A DNA stretch of 64,000 bases from Desulfobacteraceae bacterium (GCA_024225635.1 JAAEMK010000042.1:19778-83777); one strand, 5' to 3'; counted from the first letter of the stretch, positions 8,767 to 17,240 are shown. Numbers and translations are program-made. Notes: a model not told the origin generated them from the sequence alone.

Positions 8767-9168
8767 ATAGTGGGGCATTTGCATTTCCATCAGGCGGTCG
8801 CCAAACTCCATGAGGGCGAGGCTGACGCCGTTCAGGGAGGCGGCAAGTTCGTTTTTGTCGAGGTTGTCGATTTCCAGGGTGTCCCGGAAAAAGATCTCGG
8901 TGCCGGTCCGGTCAAGGACAAAGGCGCCCTGTTCCAGCTGCCGGTTGATCTTCAGCAGCTCCCCATAGCAGCCGGGACCGTTGTCCGGGGTTTCCATGAT
9001 CTTTTGTTCAAGGATCACACGGGAAGGGAGGCACTGGATCTGCATGTCTTTGATCCCTTTGAGGCCGTCCCTCACAACCCAGCTCCCCGGGGTTGCTCCC
9101 TGGCCGGTGATCTCAAGTTCCATCTCGTTGATCACACGTTTGATAAAGTGGTAGGTGGTTTGATTCAT
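8743..9168 (-). CDS. Small CesT/YjfI-like protein upstream of the PspA-like gene
   Basis: A 141-residue acidic protein, begins MNQTTYHFIKRVINEMELEI. Its layout (beta strands with LEQGAFVLDRTGTEIFFRDTLEIDNLDKNEL, then a final amphipathic helix) resembles the fold of type III secretion chaperones and DUF2170/YjfI-like proteins; this is a structural impression, not a family match. It is transcribed toward the PspA-like gene 148 bases downstream. The last seven residues (YSSGHMN) and the stop lie inside a dispersed palindromic repeat, so the original C-terminus may have been replaced by repeat insertion. There is no signal peptide or membrane helix. Confidence 0.6.
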   Translation of the reverse strand: MNQTTYHFIKRVINEMELEITGQGATPGSWVVRDGLKGIKDMQIQCLPSRVILEQKIMETPDNGPGCYGELLKINRQLEQGAFVLDRTGTEIFFRDTLEIDNLDKNELAASLNGVSLALMEFGDRLMEMQMPHYYSSGHMN

Positions 9169-9227
9169 AACATTATCTTTTTGTAATAAAACGTTGCTTC
9201 CTTTTTTGTTGGATCATCGCTATATGA

Positions 9228-9256
9228 TTGTCAATCAAACAGTGCTGGTGTAGACT
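9228..9256 (+). promoter_or_regulatory. Sigma-70-type promoter for the gene at 9289
   Basis: TTGTCA (9228-9233) and TAGACT (9251-9256) are separated by exactly 17 bases. The likely start of transcription falls about 25 bases before the ATG at 9289. Confidence 0.5.
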
Positions 9257-9288
9257 CTATCAGCATGGAAGAATAAAGCGAGGACGTT

Positions 9289-9762
9289 ATGAACAGAGAA
9301 CCGACAGCCCCCCCGGCAGAGACCTGGCAGTTTTTTTCCGCCTGCATCCATTATTTGGGAAAGGCCACCCTGACCTCCCTGTTTCAGCGGGGTGAGCGTC
9401 AGATCGAGCGATGGTCCGCAGATCCGACTACTTCGGCCAGCCAGCGGAACCCGGTGGACCGGTACGAGCTTTTGCTCCAGGAACTGATGGATAAGAACCA
9501 GGCGGAGACGGCCCGTGCCGTGGTGGGACGACAGGCCCACATCGTCGGGTGCGAGCTTGTGGAAAAAGAGATGCCCATGCCGGACAAGGGGAGCATCGAA
9601 CTTGAAATTATCGATGATCTTGATGTAAAGAACCGCTATGACACGGTACTCCTGGATCCTGAATCGACCCAGCAGCAGTGCCGCATGGCCATGGAGGTCT
9701 TTATCCGGGAGTTGAAGGAGAATTACGTGAAAAAATGCCAGGATAACGGCTGGAATCCTTAA
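9289..9762 (+). CDS. Hypothetical protein, possible helix-turn-helix N-terminus
   Basis: A 157-residue protein I do not recognise. The N-terminal stretch (about residues 12-45, ending QRGERQIERWSADP) reads like a short helix-turn-helix of the kind that chooses a partner by an R..xRW.ADP ending, as in some phage CII-like regulators, but this is only a pattern resemblance. The C-terminal half is acidic and helical (DDLDVKNRYDTVLLDPE). A plausible promoter lies directly upstream and GAGGAC precedes the ATG. It is divergent from the CesT-like gene, and family A repeats follow it. No other clue to function. Confidence 0.6.
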   Translation: MNREPTAPPAETWQFFSACIHYLGKATLTSLFQRGERQIERWSADPTTSASQRNPVDRYELLLQELMDKNQAETARAVVGRQAHIVGCELVEKEMPMPDKGSIELEIIDDLDVKNRYDTVLLDPESTQQQCRMAMEVFIRELKENYVKKCQDNGWNP

Positions 9763-9774
9763 TCCAAAAGCTGC

Positions 9775-9912
9775 GGGGACAGTTTTAGCTTATTATTTTG
9801 GCCGGGGACATTTGGGCCGGGGACAGGCTTAGCTTATTTCGCTTTTTTGGAAAAAGCGAAATAAGCTAAGCCTGTCCCCGATTGAATTGCGTAATAAGTT
9901 AAGCCTGTCCCC
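9775..9912. repeat. Family A repeat cluster with a 61-base near-perfect hairpin
   Basis: Several GGGGACA units occur here. The core at 9819-9879 is an almost perfect palindrome: GGGGACAGGCTTAGC and TTATTTCGCTTTTT on the left, their complement on the right, giving arms of about 28 bp with a tiny loop. A further half-unit ends at 9912. The next gene starts at 9960 with its own ribosome site. Confidence 0.85.
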
Positions 9913-9959
9913 TGTTAAACGTCTGTCTCCGATGGTGCGTTTAAAAGGGAGGGAAAAAC

Positions 9960-11180
9960 ATGTCACTTGAACAATTGGACAAGGCGCTTGAAAAGGAGAT
10001 CACGGCACTTAGGTCCGAAGGCCGGGCCAAGGCGGAGGAGGGGGTGATCACGGGGTATATCCCCCCATCGGGAAAGAGGGGGCCCAGGTATCGCCTGGAG
10101 GGCATTGACCGGGAGTTCATCCGCATGAACTCCAACTCCTATCTTTCCCTCTCCAACCATCCTCGGCTGATCCGGGCCGCGGATGAGGCCACAAAAGACT
10201 TTGGCGTGGGCCCGGGGGCGGTGCGCTTCATCAACGGCACCTTTGTTCACCACCGGGAACTTGAAACCGGGGTGGCATCTTTTGTGGGCAAGCCCTCGGC
10301 AAAAATTTTCAACTCGGCTTATACGTCCAACTGCGGACTTGCCTTGACCATCTCCACCCCAAAGACCCACTGGATCGGAGATCAGCTCAACCACAACAGC
10401 ATCATCCGGGCCATGCGCATAGCCAATGTGCCAAGGGCCAATAAGGGGATCTATAAGCACAACGACATGGCGGATCTCAAGCGCTGCCTGGACGAGGTGG
10501 ACCCGTCCATGGAGCGGGTGGTGGTGGTGTTTGACGGCATCTTCAGCATGCGGGGGGACAATGCGCCCATCGATCAAATCGAGGCCGTTGTCGCGCCCTG
10601 CCGTTCAAAATTCCGGGACGGGGTGATCACCGTGGTGGACGATTCCCACGGGATCGGGGCCTTTGGCAAGAGCGGCCGGGGAACCGCAGAGTTCTGCGGA
10701 AAGACGCCGGACATCATCGTCGGCACCTTCGGCAAGGCATTCGGGGTGAACGGCGGGTTCATCGCCGGCAGTTCCATGCTGGCCGAGGCGGTGCGCCAGA
10801 AGGCCGATACCTATATCTATACCAATCCCTTGAGCGTTGCCGACTGCGCTGCCGCATCAAGCGCCCTTTCCATCTGCGACAGCCCCGAGGGCGCGCAACT
10901 GCTTTCCAACCTGGAAAAACGGACCCAACAGTTTCGTAAGGGCCTATCCGCCCTTGGCAAGGAGTCCATCCCGGGACCCCACCCGGTGGTCCCGTTGATG
11001 GTGCGGGATACCCAAAAGACCCGGGCCATGGTGAATTTTTTGTTTGACAACGGGGTGCTGGTCGTGGGACTCACTTTTCCGGTGGTGCCCCAGGGGGATG
11101 AAACCATACGGTTCCAGATCAATGCCGCCCATACCGAGTCGGACATCGATCAGGTGCTGGGGCTGATAGAAAAATTTTAG
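9960..11180 (+). CDS. AONS/KBL-type alpha-oxoamine synthase (PLP enzyme)
   Basis: A 406-residue fold-type I PLP enzyme of the alpha-oxoamine synthase family, which condenses an amino acid with an acyl-CoA (BioF, Kbl, serine palmitoyltransferase). The PLP lysine is K259 in GTFGKAFG, and the cofactor aspartate and histidine are in VDDSHG (D227, H230). The N-terminus through GPRYRLEGIDREFIRMNSNSYLSL is typical. AAGGGAGG precedes the ATG. The gene stands alone: there are no bioA/D/B or tdh genes nearby, so 7-keto-8-aminopelargonate synthase, 2-amino-3-ketobutyrate CoA ligase and other activities remain open. Confidence 0.88.
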   Translation: MSLEQLDKALEKEITALRSEGRAKAEEGVITGYIPPSGKRGPRYRLEGIDREFIRMNSNSYLSLSNHPRLIRAADEATKDFGVGPGAVRFINGTFVHHRELETGVASFVGKPSAKIFNSAYTSNCGLALTISTPKTHWIGDQLNHNSIIRAMRIANVPRANKGIYKHNDMADLKRCLDEVDPSMERVVVVFDGIFSMRGDNAPIDQIEAVVAPCRSKFRDGVITVVDDSHGIGAFGKSGRGTAEFCGKTPDIIVGTFGKAFGVNGGFIAGSSMLAEAVRQKADTYIYTNPLSVADCAAASSALSICDSPEGAQLLSNLEKRTQQFRKGLSALGKESIPGPHPVVPLMVRDTQKTRAMVNFLFDNGVLVVGLTFPVVPQGDETIRFQINAAHTESDIDQVLGLIEKF

Positions 11181-11210
11181 CGACCTTTTAAACCAGAATC
11201 AGGAGAGTTC

Positions 11211-12044
11211 ATGCTGAACAACACATTTCATCACATTCCGGGCATCGGAATGAAGACCGAACAGGAGCTGTGGGCTGCGGGAGTGAACCATTGGGATCGG
11301 TTAACCGATCCCAATGGGTTAAAAATTTCCCCAAAGCGGCTCAGCACCCTGACCCGTTATGTGGATGAATCCAGGCGGCGGATGGAAGAGGAAAATTACA
11401 ATTACTTTGAAGATCTGCTGCCGCCGGCCCTTCACTGGCGCTTCTTCCCGGAATTCCGCCATGCCACGGCCTATCTTGATATCGAAACCACGGGACTCGA
11501 GTGGGATTATGAGTCCATCACCACCATTGCCTTGTATGACGGTGAGAATATCCGCCACTATGTCAAGGGCAGGAACCTGGACGAATTTCAAAAGGATATC
11601 AGGCAGTACAAGGTGATTGTCACCTACAATGGAAAATGCTTTGACGTGCCGTTCATCGAGCATCAGTTCGGCATCCATCTGGACCAGGTGCATCTTGATC
11701 TTCGTTACATTTTGAAGAGCCTCGGGTTCAAGGGAGGGCTCAAGGGGTGCGAAAAAAGCCTGGGCATCGACCGTGGGGAGCTTGACGGGGTGGACGGCTA
11801 CTTTGCCATCCTGCTCTGGAACGACTATATGAAGAACCGGAACCCAAAGGCCCTGGAAACGCTGCTGGCCTACAACATAGAGGATGTGGTCAACCTGGAG
11901 ATCCTGATGGTAAAGGCGTACAACATGAAAATCCAGGAGACTCCCTTTGCCAGGAGCAATGAACTGTCCCTTCCCCCGGCGCCGGAACTTCCCTTTCATC
12001 CGGACCTGGCAACGGTGGATCGCCTTCGGAGAAGTTACTATTGA
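11211..12044 (+). CDS. RNase H-like 3'-5' exonuclease domain protein (YprB type)
   Basis: A 277-residue protein with a DEDD-type exonuclease fold. The first acidic motif is YLDIETTGLEW (about residues 86-96), the second lies in VTYNGKCFDVPFIE, and the third in YNIEDVVNLEIL, as in the YprB ribonuclease H-like domain family. The first 80 residues (HIPGIGMKTEQELWAAGV) look like a helix-hairpin-helix DNA-binding segment, so action on nucleic acid is likely. The stop overlaps the TTG start of the radical SAM gene, indicating an operon. The substrate is unknown. Confidence 0.82.
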   Translation: MLNNTFHHIPGIGMKTEQELWAAGVNHWDRLTDPNGLKISPKRLSTLTRYVDESRRRMEEENYNYFEDLLPPALHWRFFPEFRHATAYLDIETTGLEWDYESITTIALYDGENIRHYVKGRNLDEFQKDIRQYKVIVTYNGKCFDVPFIEHQFGIHLDQVHLDLRYILKSLGFKGGLKGCEKSLGIDRGELDGVDGYFAILLWNDYMKNRNPKALETLLAYNIEDVVNLEILMVKAYNMKIQETPFARSNELSLPPAPELPFHPDLATVDRLRRSYY

Positions 12045-13738
12045 GCACCCCTGCCGGGGAACTGTCCGGGGCGGAGATTCTTCTTGTCCAGCCCCCCATG
12101 GAGGAGTTTTATCTCACGGCAAAGCGGACGGTTCCCTACGGCCTTGCCTGCATTGCCGCATCCCTTGAACAGGCGGGATTTTCCGTGTCCCTGGCGGACG
12201 CCCTTGCGGTGGGCAAGTCGAAAATCATTCCGCCGCCCCGGGAGTTGGGAGACCTGGATAGATTCTACGGCAGGAACGACCTGTCTCCCTTTGCCCTGTT
12301 TCACCATTATCGCCACTACGGCTACAGCTTCGAGCACATGGGCACCCTGGCAAGGGAGAAGCGGCCCTTTCTGGTGGGCATCTCCTCCTTGTTCACGGCC
12401 TATTGCAACGAGGCCCTTGAGACGGCCAGGACGATCAAGCGGTTCTGGCCGGAGTGCCGGGTGGTCATGGGCGGCCACCATCCAACCCTTTTTCCCGAAG
12501 CCGTGATGGGTAGCCCGGCCGTGGATTTCGTTCTCCGGGGGGAGGGGGAGGTCTCCATGCCACTGCTTGCCCTTGCCCTCAAAAACAACACAAGCCTTGA
12601 AGACGTGCCGGGCATCGTTTACAGAATCAATGACGGGACCCTTCATCAGAAGGAGCCTGCATGGATGGAGGACCTTGACGCCTTTCCCCTGCCAGCCACT
12701 GATCTTGTGGACCATGGATTCTACCAGCGGAAACAGCGGGCCAGCATCTCCATTGTGGCGGCCAGGGGCTGCCCCATGCACTGCACCTACTGTTGCCTGG
12801 GCGCTTCTTCCGCCCATGCCCCCTTTCGGCGGCGAAGCGTTGAGTCTGTGATGGCGGAGCTTGACGGTCAAATGGAACGCCGGGAGGTCGGGTTCATAGA
12901 TTTTGAGGATGAAAACCTGAGCCTCGACAAAAAATGGTTTCTTTCCCTGCTGAAGGAGATCACCACCCGGTTCCGGGGAAGGGATATGGAGCTTCGGGCC
13001 ATGAACGGTCTCTATGCCCCCTCCCTGGACGAGGAGATCGTTGCCGCCATGAAGGCCGCGGGCTTCAGGACCCTGAACCTCTCTTTGGGCTCCACCTCCC
13101 GGGAGCAGCTGGCCCGGTTCAAACGGCCCGATGTGCGCAAAGCCCTTGACCGATGCCTGGACCTTGCCCGGGCCTTTTCCATGGAGGCGGTCTCTTATCT
13201 GATTGGCGCGGCGCCGGGCCAGAAGCCGGAACAGTCGGTCCAGGACCTGTTGTACCTTGGGGCCAGGCGCACCCTGGTGGGATTCTCAGTGTTTTATCCG
13301 GCCCCGGGAAGCCATGATTTTCAGCTGTGCAAGAACAGGGGGCTTCTTCCCCCGGCCTTTGCCGGGATGCGCTCCACCGCCTTTCCCGTGTCAGACACCA
13401 CCACCCGGCTCCAGGCGGCGACCCTGCTGAGGCTTGCCAGGCTGCTCAATTTCATGAAGGCCCTTGTGGATGATGGGGAGTTGCCCGGGCCTTGCCGGAT
13501 CAGTGATTCCGGGGCCGCCATGGCTCCCCATGACCGGCGGGATGCGGGAAAAAGGTTGTTGGCAGCCTTCCTGCATGACAACAGAATCCGGGGCTTCTCC
13601 CGGGATGGCGCCGTGTTCGAGCATCCGGTCGATAAACTCCTGGTCCGGCGTTTTGCAGAGGGCTTGGCCAAAATCAACGTCCAAGGCGTGAAAAGCGTTT
13701 GTCCGCTCAGGATTGGGGGACGGTCCGGCAACCGGTGA
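12041..13738 (+). CDS. B12-binding domain radical SAM protein
   Basis: A 565-residue enzyme with an N-terminal cobalamin-binding domain (about residues 10-190; MGGHHPTLFPE at 143-153) and a radical SAM domain with the 4Fe-4S site C244-x3-C248-x2-C251 (RGCPMHCTYC). This is the architecture of class B radical SAM enzymes, which include methyltransferases and ring-forming enzymes; the substrate is not predictable. The chosen start is TTG, overlapping the previous gene's TGA, with CGGAGAAG correctly spaced before it. The 3' end overlaps the convergent GGDEF gene by 32 bases. Gene context gives no pathway. Confidence 0.88.
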   Translation: MSTPAGELSGAEILLVQPPMEEFYLTAKRTVPYGLACIAASLEQAGFSVSLADALAVGKSKIIPPPRELGDLDRFYGRNDLSPFALFHHYRHYGYSFEHMGTLAREKRPFLVGISSLFTAYCNEALETARTIKRFWPECRVVMGGHHPTLFPEAVMGSPAVDFVLRGEGEVSMPLLALALKNNTSLEDVPGIVYRINDGTLHQKEPAWMEDLDAFPLPATDLVDHGFYQRKQRASISIVAARGCPMHCTYCCLGASSAHAPFRRRSVESVMAELDGQMERREVGFIDFEDENLSLDKKWFLSLLKEITTRFRGRDMELRAMNGLYAPSLDEEIVAAMKAAGFRTLNLSLGSTSREQLARFKRPDVRKALDRCLDLARAFSMEAVSYLIGAAPGQKPEQSVQDLLYLGARRTLVGFSVFYPAPGSHDFQLCKNRGLLPPAFAGMRSTAFPVSDTTTRLQAATLLRLARLLNFMKALVDDGELPGPCRISDSGAAMAPHDRRDAGKRLLAAFLHDNRIRGFSRDGAVFEHPVDKLLVRRFAEGLAKINVQGVKSVCPLRIGGRSGNR

Positions 13739-14705
13739 TTTTATATTCCGTAACTGTGTTACGGCCGTTTTTTTTGGAGTGATACATGGCGATATCCGCT
13801 TCATGCATCATTTGGAGAAAGTCCTCCATGTCCGGTCTGAATTGGACCACCCCAATGCTTATCGTTACCTGAACCTCCTCGTTGCCGTATGGAACGGTTT
13901 GCTGTTCCACGGCTTTTCGTATCCGGTTGGCCAGGGTTGCGGCGGCAGCTTTCCCGGTGTCCGGCAGCAGCATGAAAAATTCTTCTCCGCCGTATCGTCC
14001 GAAGATATCGGTGCCCCTGAGGTGATTTTTGATATTTTCAGAAACTTTTCGTAATATTTCATCTCCTGCAAGATGCCCGTAAGTGTCGTTGACTCTTTTG
14101 AACTTATCGAGGTCAAGAAACAGGATGGAGAAGATCGTACCGTGGCGTTTGGCCTTTTCAAATTCCAGCTTGATCTGTTTTTCCACATAGGAGCGATTGA
14201 ATATGGCGGTCAGTTCGTCGTGGTTTGTGATCTGAACCAGAGAGTTGTTAATAGCGTTCATCTCCATGATTTTGTTCTGGAATTCCACGACTTCCGTCAT
14301 ATCCTGTATGGTGATGCAGATTAAAGTCTCTTTGGATTCACTTTCCTGAATGGGGATAAAGGTGCAGTTCTGGTGCATGAATTCAATCATGTCACCGGTG
14401 ATGGGGCGGTTGTGGCTGAATTGGAAAAGGTAGGGCCTCTGGGTCCAGGAGACGAAGGAGTAGTTTTTTATCAACTTGACGCTTTTCAGTTTCAGTTTCA
14501 GCCATTGCCTGGGCAGGTAGGTAAACACATCAAAAAGATTCTTGCCAAGCAGTTCGTCAGAGTGGATTCCGCTGTGTTTCTCCATGAAGTGATTCCAGTA
14601 AACCACATGATCGTTGGAGTCAAGAACCATGACTCCGATATTAATGTTATCAAGGATGGAATAGATCGTTTTTAAATTATCGATAATCATAAGGCTATAA
14701 TTCAT
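13707..14705 (-). CDS. PAS-GGDEF diguanylate cyclase
   Basis: A 332-residue cytoplasmic cyclase that would make cyclic di-GMP from GTP. An N-terminal PAS domain (about 10-140; NINIGVMVLDSNDHVVYWN) is joined by a short helix to a GGDEF domain (about 160-325). The active-site loop is GGEEF at 239-243, and the RxxD inhibitory site is present at R230-D233 (RGTD), five residues ahead. LDLDKFKRVNDTYGH is intact. It is the last gene of a three-gene operon, overlapping the CheC-like gene by 11 bases. Its 3' end overlaps the convergent radical SAM gene. The PAS ligand is unknown. Confidence 0.92.
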   Translation of the reverse strand: MNYSLMIIDNLKTIYSILDNINIGVMVLDSNDHVVYWNHFMEKHSGIHSDELLGKNLFDVFTYLPRQWLKLKLKSVKLIKNYSFVSWTQRPYLFQFSHNRPITGDMIEFMHQNCTFIPIQESESKETLICITIQDMTEVVEFQNKIMEMNAINNSLVQITNHDELTAIFNRSYVEKQIKLEFEKAKRHGTIFSILFLDLDKFKRVNDTYGHLAGDEILRKVSENIKNHLRGTDIFGRYGGEEFFMLLPDTGKAAAATLANRIRKAVEQQTVPYGNEEVQVTISIGVVQFRPDMEDFLQMMHEADIAMYHSKKNGRNTVTEYKITGCRTVPQS

Positions 14706-15336
14706 TCAATAATTGATCGATGGAGCCGGAGACGGTTCCGATGGTTTTTTCCGGTAGAAAAATCAACAGGTCACTCTTAAAGGATTTGTCCTCCAGTTTG
14801 AATGTGATTTTGGACAGAAGGGTGTAATCCCATTTCAGGTTGCGGCGCTTAAATGTTTCATAGGCCATGGTTCGAAGATCCTTTTTTTCCGACAACAGGG
14901 CTGGAGAGGAAAAGGACATTTCCGTTTTGAAAAGCTGCTCTGAAATGCTGTTCATACAGGCGCCGACCATCAGGTTGGTCAGTTCAAGCATAAATTCGAT
15001 TTCCTGGACAGAATCCGATTTTTCAGGAAGTCCCAGGAATTCGGAAAACCGTTGCCGGGTTTCATTGTTGAAGATTACGATGGCCTCACCGTCTATCTGG
15101 GAGGAGACTGAAAATCCTTGCCGGAAGGCATTGACGGTTTCATGTTCTGCAAAAACGCTTTCCCTGAGAACGGTTGAAACGATTTTTTCGGCCTCTATGA
15201 TTTTAATTTCCGGTACGGTCAGATCAACAAAGGATTTTAATATCGTTGCAAGGTCGCTTCCGGCCTGCCCCATTGCAACGTTAATGATTTCCTTGAGCAT
15301 ATCATATTGGTCTTCAGAAAAGCTCACTTGTATCAT
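14695..15336 (-). CDS. CheC-like phosphatase family protein
   Basis: A 213-residue protein of the CheC/CheX/FliY group, which remove phosphate from CheY-type receivers. Both ExxN active motifs are visible: E16-N19 in LKEIINVAMG and E118-N121 in MLELTNLMVG. The pseudo-twofold repeat matches CheC, with a C-terminal extension of about 40 residues. Its start overlaps the stop of the receiver gene by 4 bases, making that receiver the natural target. No chemotaxis operon is nearby, so it probably acts in this small pathway rather than in flagellar chemotaxis proper. Confidence 0.85.
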   Translation of the reverse strand: MIQVSFSEDQYDMLKEIINVAMGQAGSDLATILKSFVDLTVPEIKIIEAEKIVSTVLRESVFAEHETVNAFRQGFSVSSQIDGEAIVIFNNETRQRFSEFLGLPEKSDSVQEIEFMLELTNLMVGACMNSISEQLFKTEMSFSSPALLSEKKDLRTMAYETFKRRNLKWDYTLLSKITFKLEDKSFKSDLLIFLPEKTIGTVSGSIDQLLNEL

Positions 15337-15713
15337 AGCATCTTCATTCCCTTCAGGGTCGATACCAGCGACTCTCTGTCAAGCGGCCGTTTCTTTTTTA
15401 TATAACCGGTGGCTCCCAGGTCCAGCACCTTTTTTTCGGCTTTGGGCTGGATATCGGCGGTCAGCACAATGATGTTCCGATGGATTCCTTTTTCTTTAAG
15501 GATCTCCATAACCTCGTACCCGGTTTTTCCAGGCATTGTGAGATCCAATAATATCAGGTCGTACCATTGTTGAAAGATCAGTTCCAGCGCTTCATCACCG
15601 TTGGATGCCTCGCTGATTTCAAATTTTTGACTTTGAAAGATGGCTTTAAGTTCACATCGCATCGCTATTCTGACAATTTTTGAATCATCCACAAGCAAAA
15701 ACGAAAGTGTCAT
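15333..15713 (-). CDS. Single-domain response regulator (CheY-like)
   Basis: A 126-residue stand-alone receiver. The acidic pair D9-D10, the phosphoacceptor D57 (LILLDLTMPG), T85 (VLTAD) and K106 (GYIKK) are all in place, so it should be phosphorylated. There is no output domain. GAGGTGA precedes the ATG. It is the first gene of an operon with the CheC-like phosphatase and a PAS-GGDEF cyclase, each overlapping the next. The partner kinase is not in the window. Confidence 0.93.
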   Translation of the reverse strand: MTLSFLLVDDSKIVRIAMRCELKAIFQSQKFEISEASNGDEALELIFQQWYDLILLDLTMPGKTGYEVMEILKEKGIHRNIIVLTADIQPKAEKKVLDLGATGYIKKKRPLDRESLVSTLKGMKML

Positions 15714-16048
15714 ATATCACCTCATTGTTATAAAAAATTTATACCCGATTTTTCTTTTATCTGTCAAGCTTTCCAAGCACCCTGAATCCACCGCCTGATT
15801 TTTCCCGACTGCTTCCGGGGCGTTTGGGGAGATTCTTTTTGATGGTGGTTTACGGCCTTGAATAAACGGTGGCAAGATCGAACCCAAACAGGGATGAATC
15901 CCGGTTGTTTTTTCCGGAAAGAGAAAAATGCAGGGGGTGAGTTTAAAAAAAATAGATGCTACCTCTTGTAATATTGCCGTTTTTTACGTAGACTGAATAC
16001 TTGGTTGCCATTCTTCATCATTGGCAGCAATTCGATCTTAAAACATGT
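15714..16048. other. Intergenic region between divergent receiver operon and rho
   Basis: About 335 bases without a convincing gene. It must hold the divergent promoters of the receiver operon and rho. An AT-rich stretch just upstream of the receiver gene (around 15727-15750) contains TATAA-like elements, but I could not assign a reliable promoter. Confidence 0.4.
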
Positions 16049-16103
16049 TGTCAATCATGTGTCACTGATTTTTCACCGATTTGTCACTGATGTGTCAATC
16101 ATT
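16049..16103 (+). repeat. Five tandem 11-bp repeats in the rho leader
   Basis: Five contiguous 11-base units fit the pattern TGTCAnTnATK: TGTCAATCATG, TGTCACTGATT, TTTCACCGATT, TGTCACTGATG, TGTCAATCATT. The order is mirror-like (units 1 and 5 alike, 2 and 4 alike). The array ends 14 bases before the ATG of rho, directly before its ribosome site, so it is probably in the 5' untranslated RNA or overlaps the promoter. Confidence 0.85.
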
Positions 16104-16117
16104 TATCCGGGAGTTTG

Positions 16118-17188
16118 ATGTTGGAACCTGTAGAGGGATATTTAGAAATAATGGACAGGGGCTTTGGTTTTTTACGCTCCATTGAAAATAATTATCAGCC
16201 GGGTCCTGAAAATCCCTATGTGTCGATTCCGTTGATTAACCGGTTCGACCTCAGGGAGGGAAGCTATATAGTGGGTGAGGGAGAGAGCAAGGGGTCCAAG
16301 AATAAGAACCTTGCACTCACGAGAATTCATACCGTCAACGACCTTTCCCTTGACGAGTACCAGAAAATCCCCCTGCTCCAGGACCAGGTCAGCATCAATC
16401 CCGAGGAGCGCTACAACCTTGCCCAGGGGCCGGATGACATGACCGGCAGGGCCCTGGACCTGATCGTTCCCATTGGCAAGGGCCAGCGGGGATTGGTCAT
16501 TGCACCGCCAAAATCGGGAAAGACAACCATCCTGAGGCACATGGCAAACTCCATGATCATGAATCATCCCGATTCCAAGGTGTTTGTCCTGCTGGTGGAC
16601 GAGCGGCCCGAAGAGGTGACCGACTTCAGGCGGGGCCTGAGAGACGCCCACGTGCTGTACTCTTCTGCAGACCAGCAGATCGCCCAGCACATGAGGATGA
16701 CCCGGCTTGCCATGCATACGGCCATCCGCTGTGCCGAGACAGGCCAGGACGCCGTGGTGTTCATCGATTCCCTGACCCGGATGACCCGGGCTTTCAATAT
16801 TGAGACCAACAGCCACGGCAAGACCATGACCGGCGGTCTTGGAGCCAATGCCATGGCCTTTCCCAGGAAGATCTTCGGCGCGGCCCGTAACCTTGAAAAC
16901 GGCGGTTCCCTTACCATCATGGCAACCATCCTGGTGGACACGGGAAGCCGGATGGACGACGTCATCTTCCAGGAGTTCAAGGGAACCGGCAACATGGACC
17001 TGGTGCTCTCCCGGCCCTGCGCGGAACAGCGTGTGTGGCCCGCCATCAACATCAATCAGTCCGGCACCCGTAAAGAGAACCTTCTTTTAGATCAGGAAGA
17101 GTATGATGAGAGTGTCCGGATACGGCGGGATCTTTCCGGTATGGACGAAGTGTCTGCCATGAAACGGTTTATCGATTATATCTCCTGA
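16118..17188 (+). CDS. rho: Transcription termination factor Rho, short form
   Basis: Hexameric RNA-dependent ATPase that ends transcription at unstructured C-rich RNA. The RNA-binding OB-fold is at residues 6-70 (GYLEIMDRGFGFLRS, then PYVSIPLINRFDLREG). The ATPase has Walker A APPKSGKT at 129-136 and the LVDERPEEVTDFRR segment. At 356 residues it lacks the N-terminal helical bundle of about 45-50 residues found in E. coli Rho (419). The ATG at 16118 follows GGGAG; a TTG at 16115 is an alternative that adds one residue. A set of five 11-bp repeats lies directly upstream. It is followed by an AlaX gene 52 bases on. Confidence 0.97.
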   Translation: MLEPVEGYLEIMDRGFGFLRSIENNYQPGPENPYVSIPLINRFDLREGSYIVGEGESKGSKNKNLALTRIHTVNDLSLDEYQKIPLLQDQVSINPEERYNLAQGPDDMTGRALDLIVPIGKGQRGLVIAPPKSGKTTILRHMANSMIMNHPDSKVFVLLVDERPEEVTDFRRGLRDAHVLYSSADQQIAQHMRMTRLAMHTAIRCAETGQDAVVFIDSLTRMTRAFNIETNSHGKTMTGGLGANAMAFPRKIFGAARNLENGGSLTIMATILVDTGSRMDDVIFQEFKGTGNMDLVLSRPCAEQRVWPAININQSGTRKENLLLDQEEYDESVRIRRDLSGMDEVSAMKRFIDYIS

Positions 17189-17240
17189 ACCTGAGTGTCA
17201 ACCATTCCGAATCCGGAACCAGAGATAGAAGAGGAAAATC

